From Lactobacillus helsingborgensis (GTDB taxonomy: Bacteria > Bacillota > Bacilli > Lactobacillales > Lactobacillaceae): a stretch of DNA of 64,000 nt. Location of the stretch: the NCBI RefSeq assembly GCF_000970855.1, contig NZ_KQ034046.1:1091755-1155754 (forward strand), read 5' to 3'. This document shows, in pieces, positions 63,900-64,000 of the stretch; within the stretch, counting starts at the first letter, position 1; each line of letters starts with the position of its first letter. Position numbers and translations under genes: made by a program. The notes beneath the pieces are model-generated. The model did no database searches. It saw only the letters and a program-made list of their open reading frames with translations, and had not been told where the DNA came from.

Positions 63900-64000
63900 C
63901 TAAAGATTGGCAACGGCCTGTGCAACAATATCTTCTGGTCTCTTAGCCCAGAGCAATTTGCCGCCATCTTTTTCGTCTTTTTGTAAATGAATTAAAAATT
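63900..64000 (-). CDS. TlyA-family rRNA methyltransferase, 3' end only
   Basis: The last 33 codons of a protein ending FLIHLQKDEKDGGK then LLWAKRPEDIVAQAVANL and TAG. The FLIHL segment fits the C-terminus of TlyA/YqxC-type (FtsJ-like) 2'-O-methyltransferases, and tlyA is the expected neighbour of recN in Firmicutes. No argR lies between them. The rest of the gene is outside the window, so identification is tentative. Confidence 0.65.
   Translation of the reverse strand, partial: FLIHLQKDEKDGGKLLWAKRPEDIVAQAVANL

Noticed and set aside
1-64000. CRISPR arrays, insertion sequences, prophage, tRNA or rRNA genes
   Set aside because: No regularly spaced repeats, transposase or integrase-like genes, or recognisable stable RNA genes were seen on reading both strands.

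Overview
The window is an AT-rich, densely packed chromosomal segment of a low-GC Gram-positive bacterium, most probably a Lactobacillus sensu stricto (delbrueckii/acidophilus group). The evidence is the gene content and order: ylxM-ffh-rpsP-rimM-trmD-rplS, rpsB-tsf-pyrH-frr, rnc-smc-ftsY, asp23-fakA-recG-plsX-acpP, and gmk-rpoZ-priA-fmt-rsmB-pppL-prkC-rsgA-rpe-thiN, together with an Opp peptide importer, a C69 dipeptidase, LexA and CcpA-type (cre) sites. The species cannot be fixed from the sequence alone. No rRNA, tRNA, insertion sequence, prophage or CRISPR array was seen. Most genes read on the minus strand.

Layout. 1-5.7 kb: frr (cut by the window edge), pyrH, a ROK kinase, a membrane acyltransferase, a small membrane protein, tsf and rpsB with a structured leader. 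5.7-10.2 kb: a tRNA methyltransferase fused to a GIY-YIG domain, then divergent plsC and cfa (lipid genes), and an FAD-linked D-lactate/glycolate dehydrogenase behind a perfect cre match. 10.3-17 kb: a heterodimeric ABC exporter, yneF, ynzC, lexA with an SOS box, a MerR regulator divergent from a small membrane protein, and a nucleoside phosphorylase. 17-21 kb: the translation/secretion cluster rplS, trmD, rimM, rpsP, ffh, ylxM. 21.3-28.6 kb: an amino-acid permease, a beta-glucoside PTS operon (licT-bglP-bglA) with promoter, cre and RAT/terminator all visible, and dipeptidase pepD. 28.6-34.1 kb: rnc-smc-ftsY.

34.2-44.4 kb: oligopeptide uptake. oppDFBC is followed by three tandem oppA paralogues, each with its own promoter of the same design; the oppA copy nearest oppC is interrupted by one nonsense codon. 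44.5-49.9 kb: exogenous fatty-acid activation and phospholipid entry (fakA, plsX, acpP) with recG and asp23. 50-60.8 kb: rpmB diverges from asp23, then a long minus-strand housekeeping run from gmk down to thiN. 60.9-64 kb: a small YolD-like gene behind two LexA boxes, a tandem-GNAT protein, recN and the 3' end of tlyA.

The overall picture is a conserved housekeeping backbone into which nutrient-uptake and stress cassettes are set: peptides (opp, pepD), beta-glucosides (bgl), amino acids, lactate oxidation and drug export. The observations most worth following are the doubly LexA-boxed yolD-like gene with no neighbouring polymerase, the methyltransferase-nuclease fusion, the matched oppA promoters with the broken oppA and adjacent gene relic, and several terminators placed directly before start codons.
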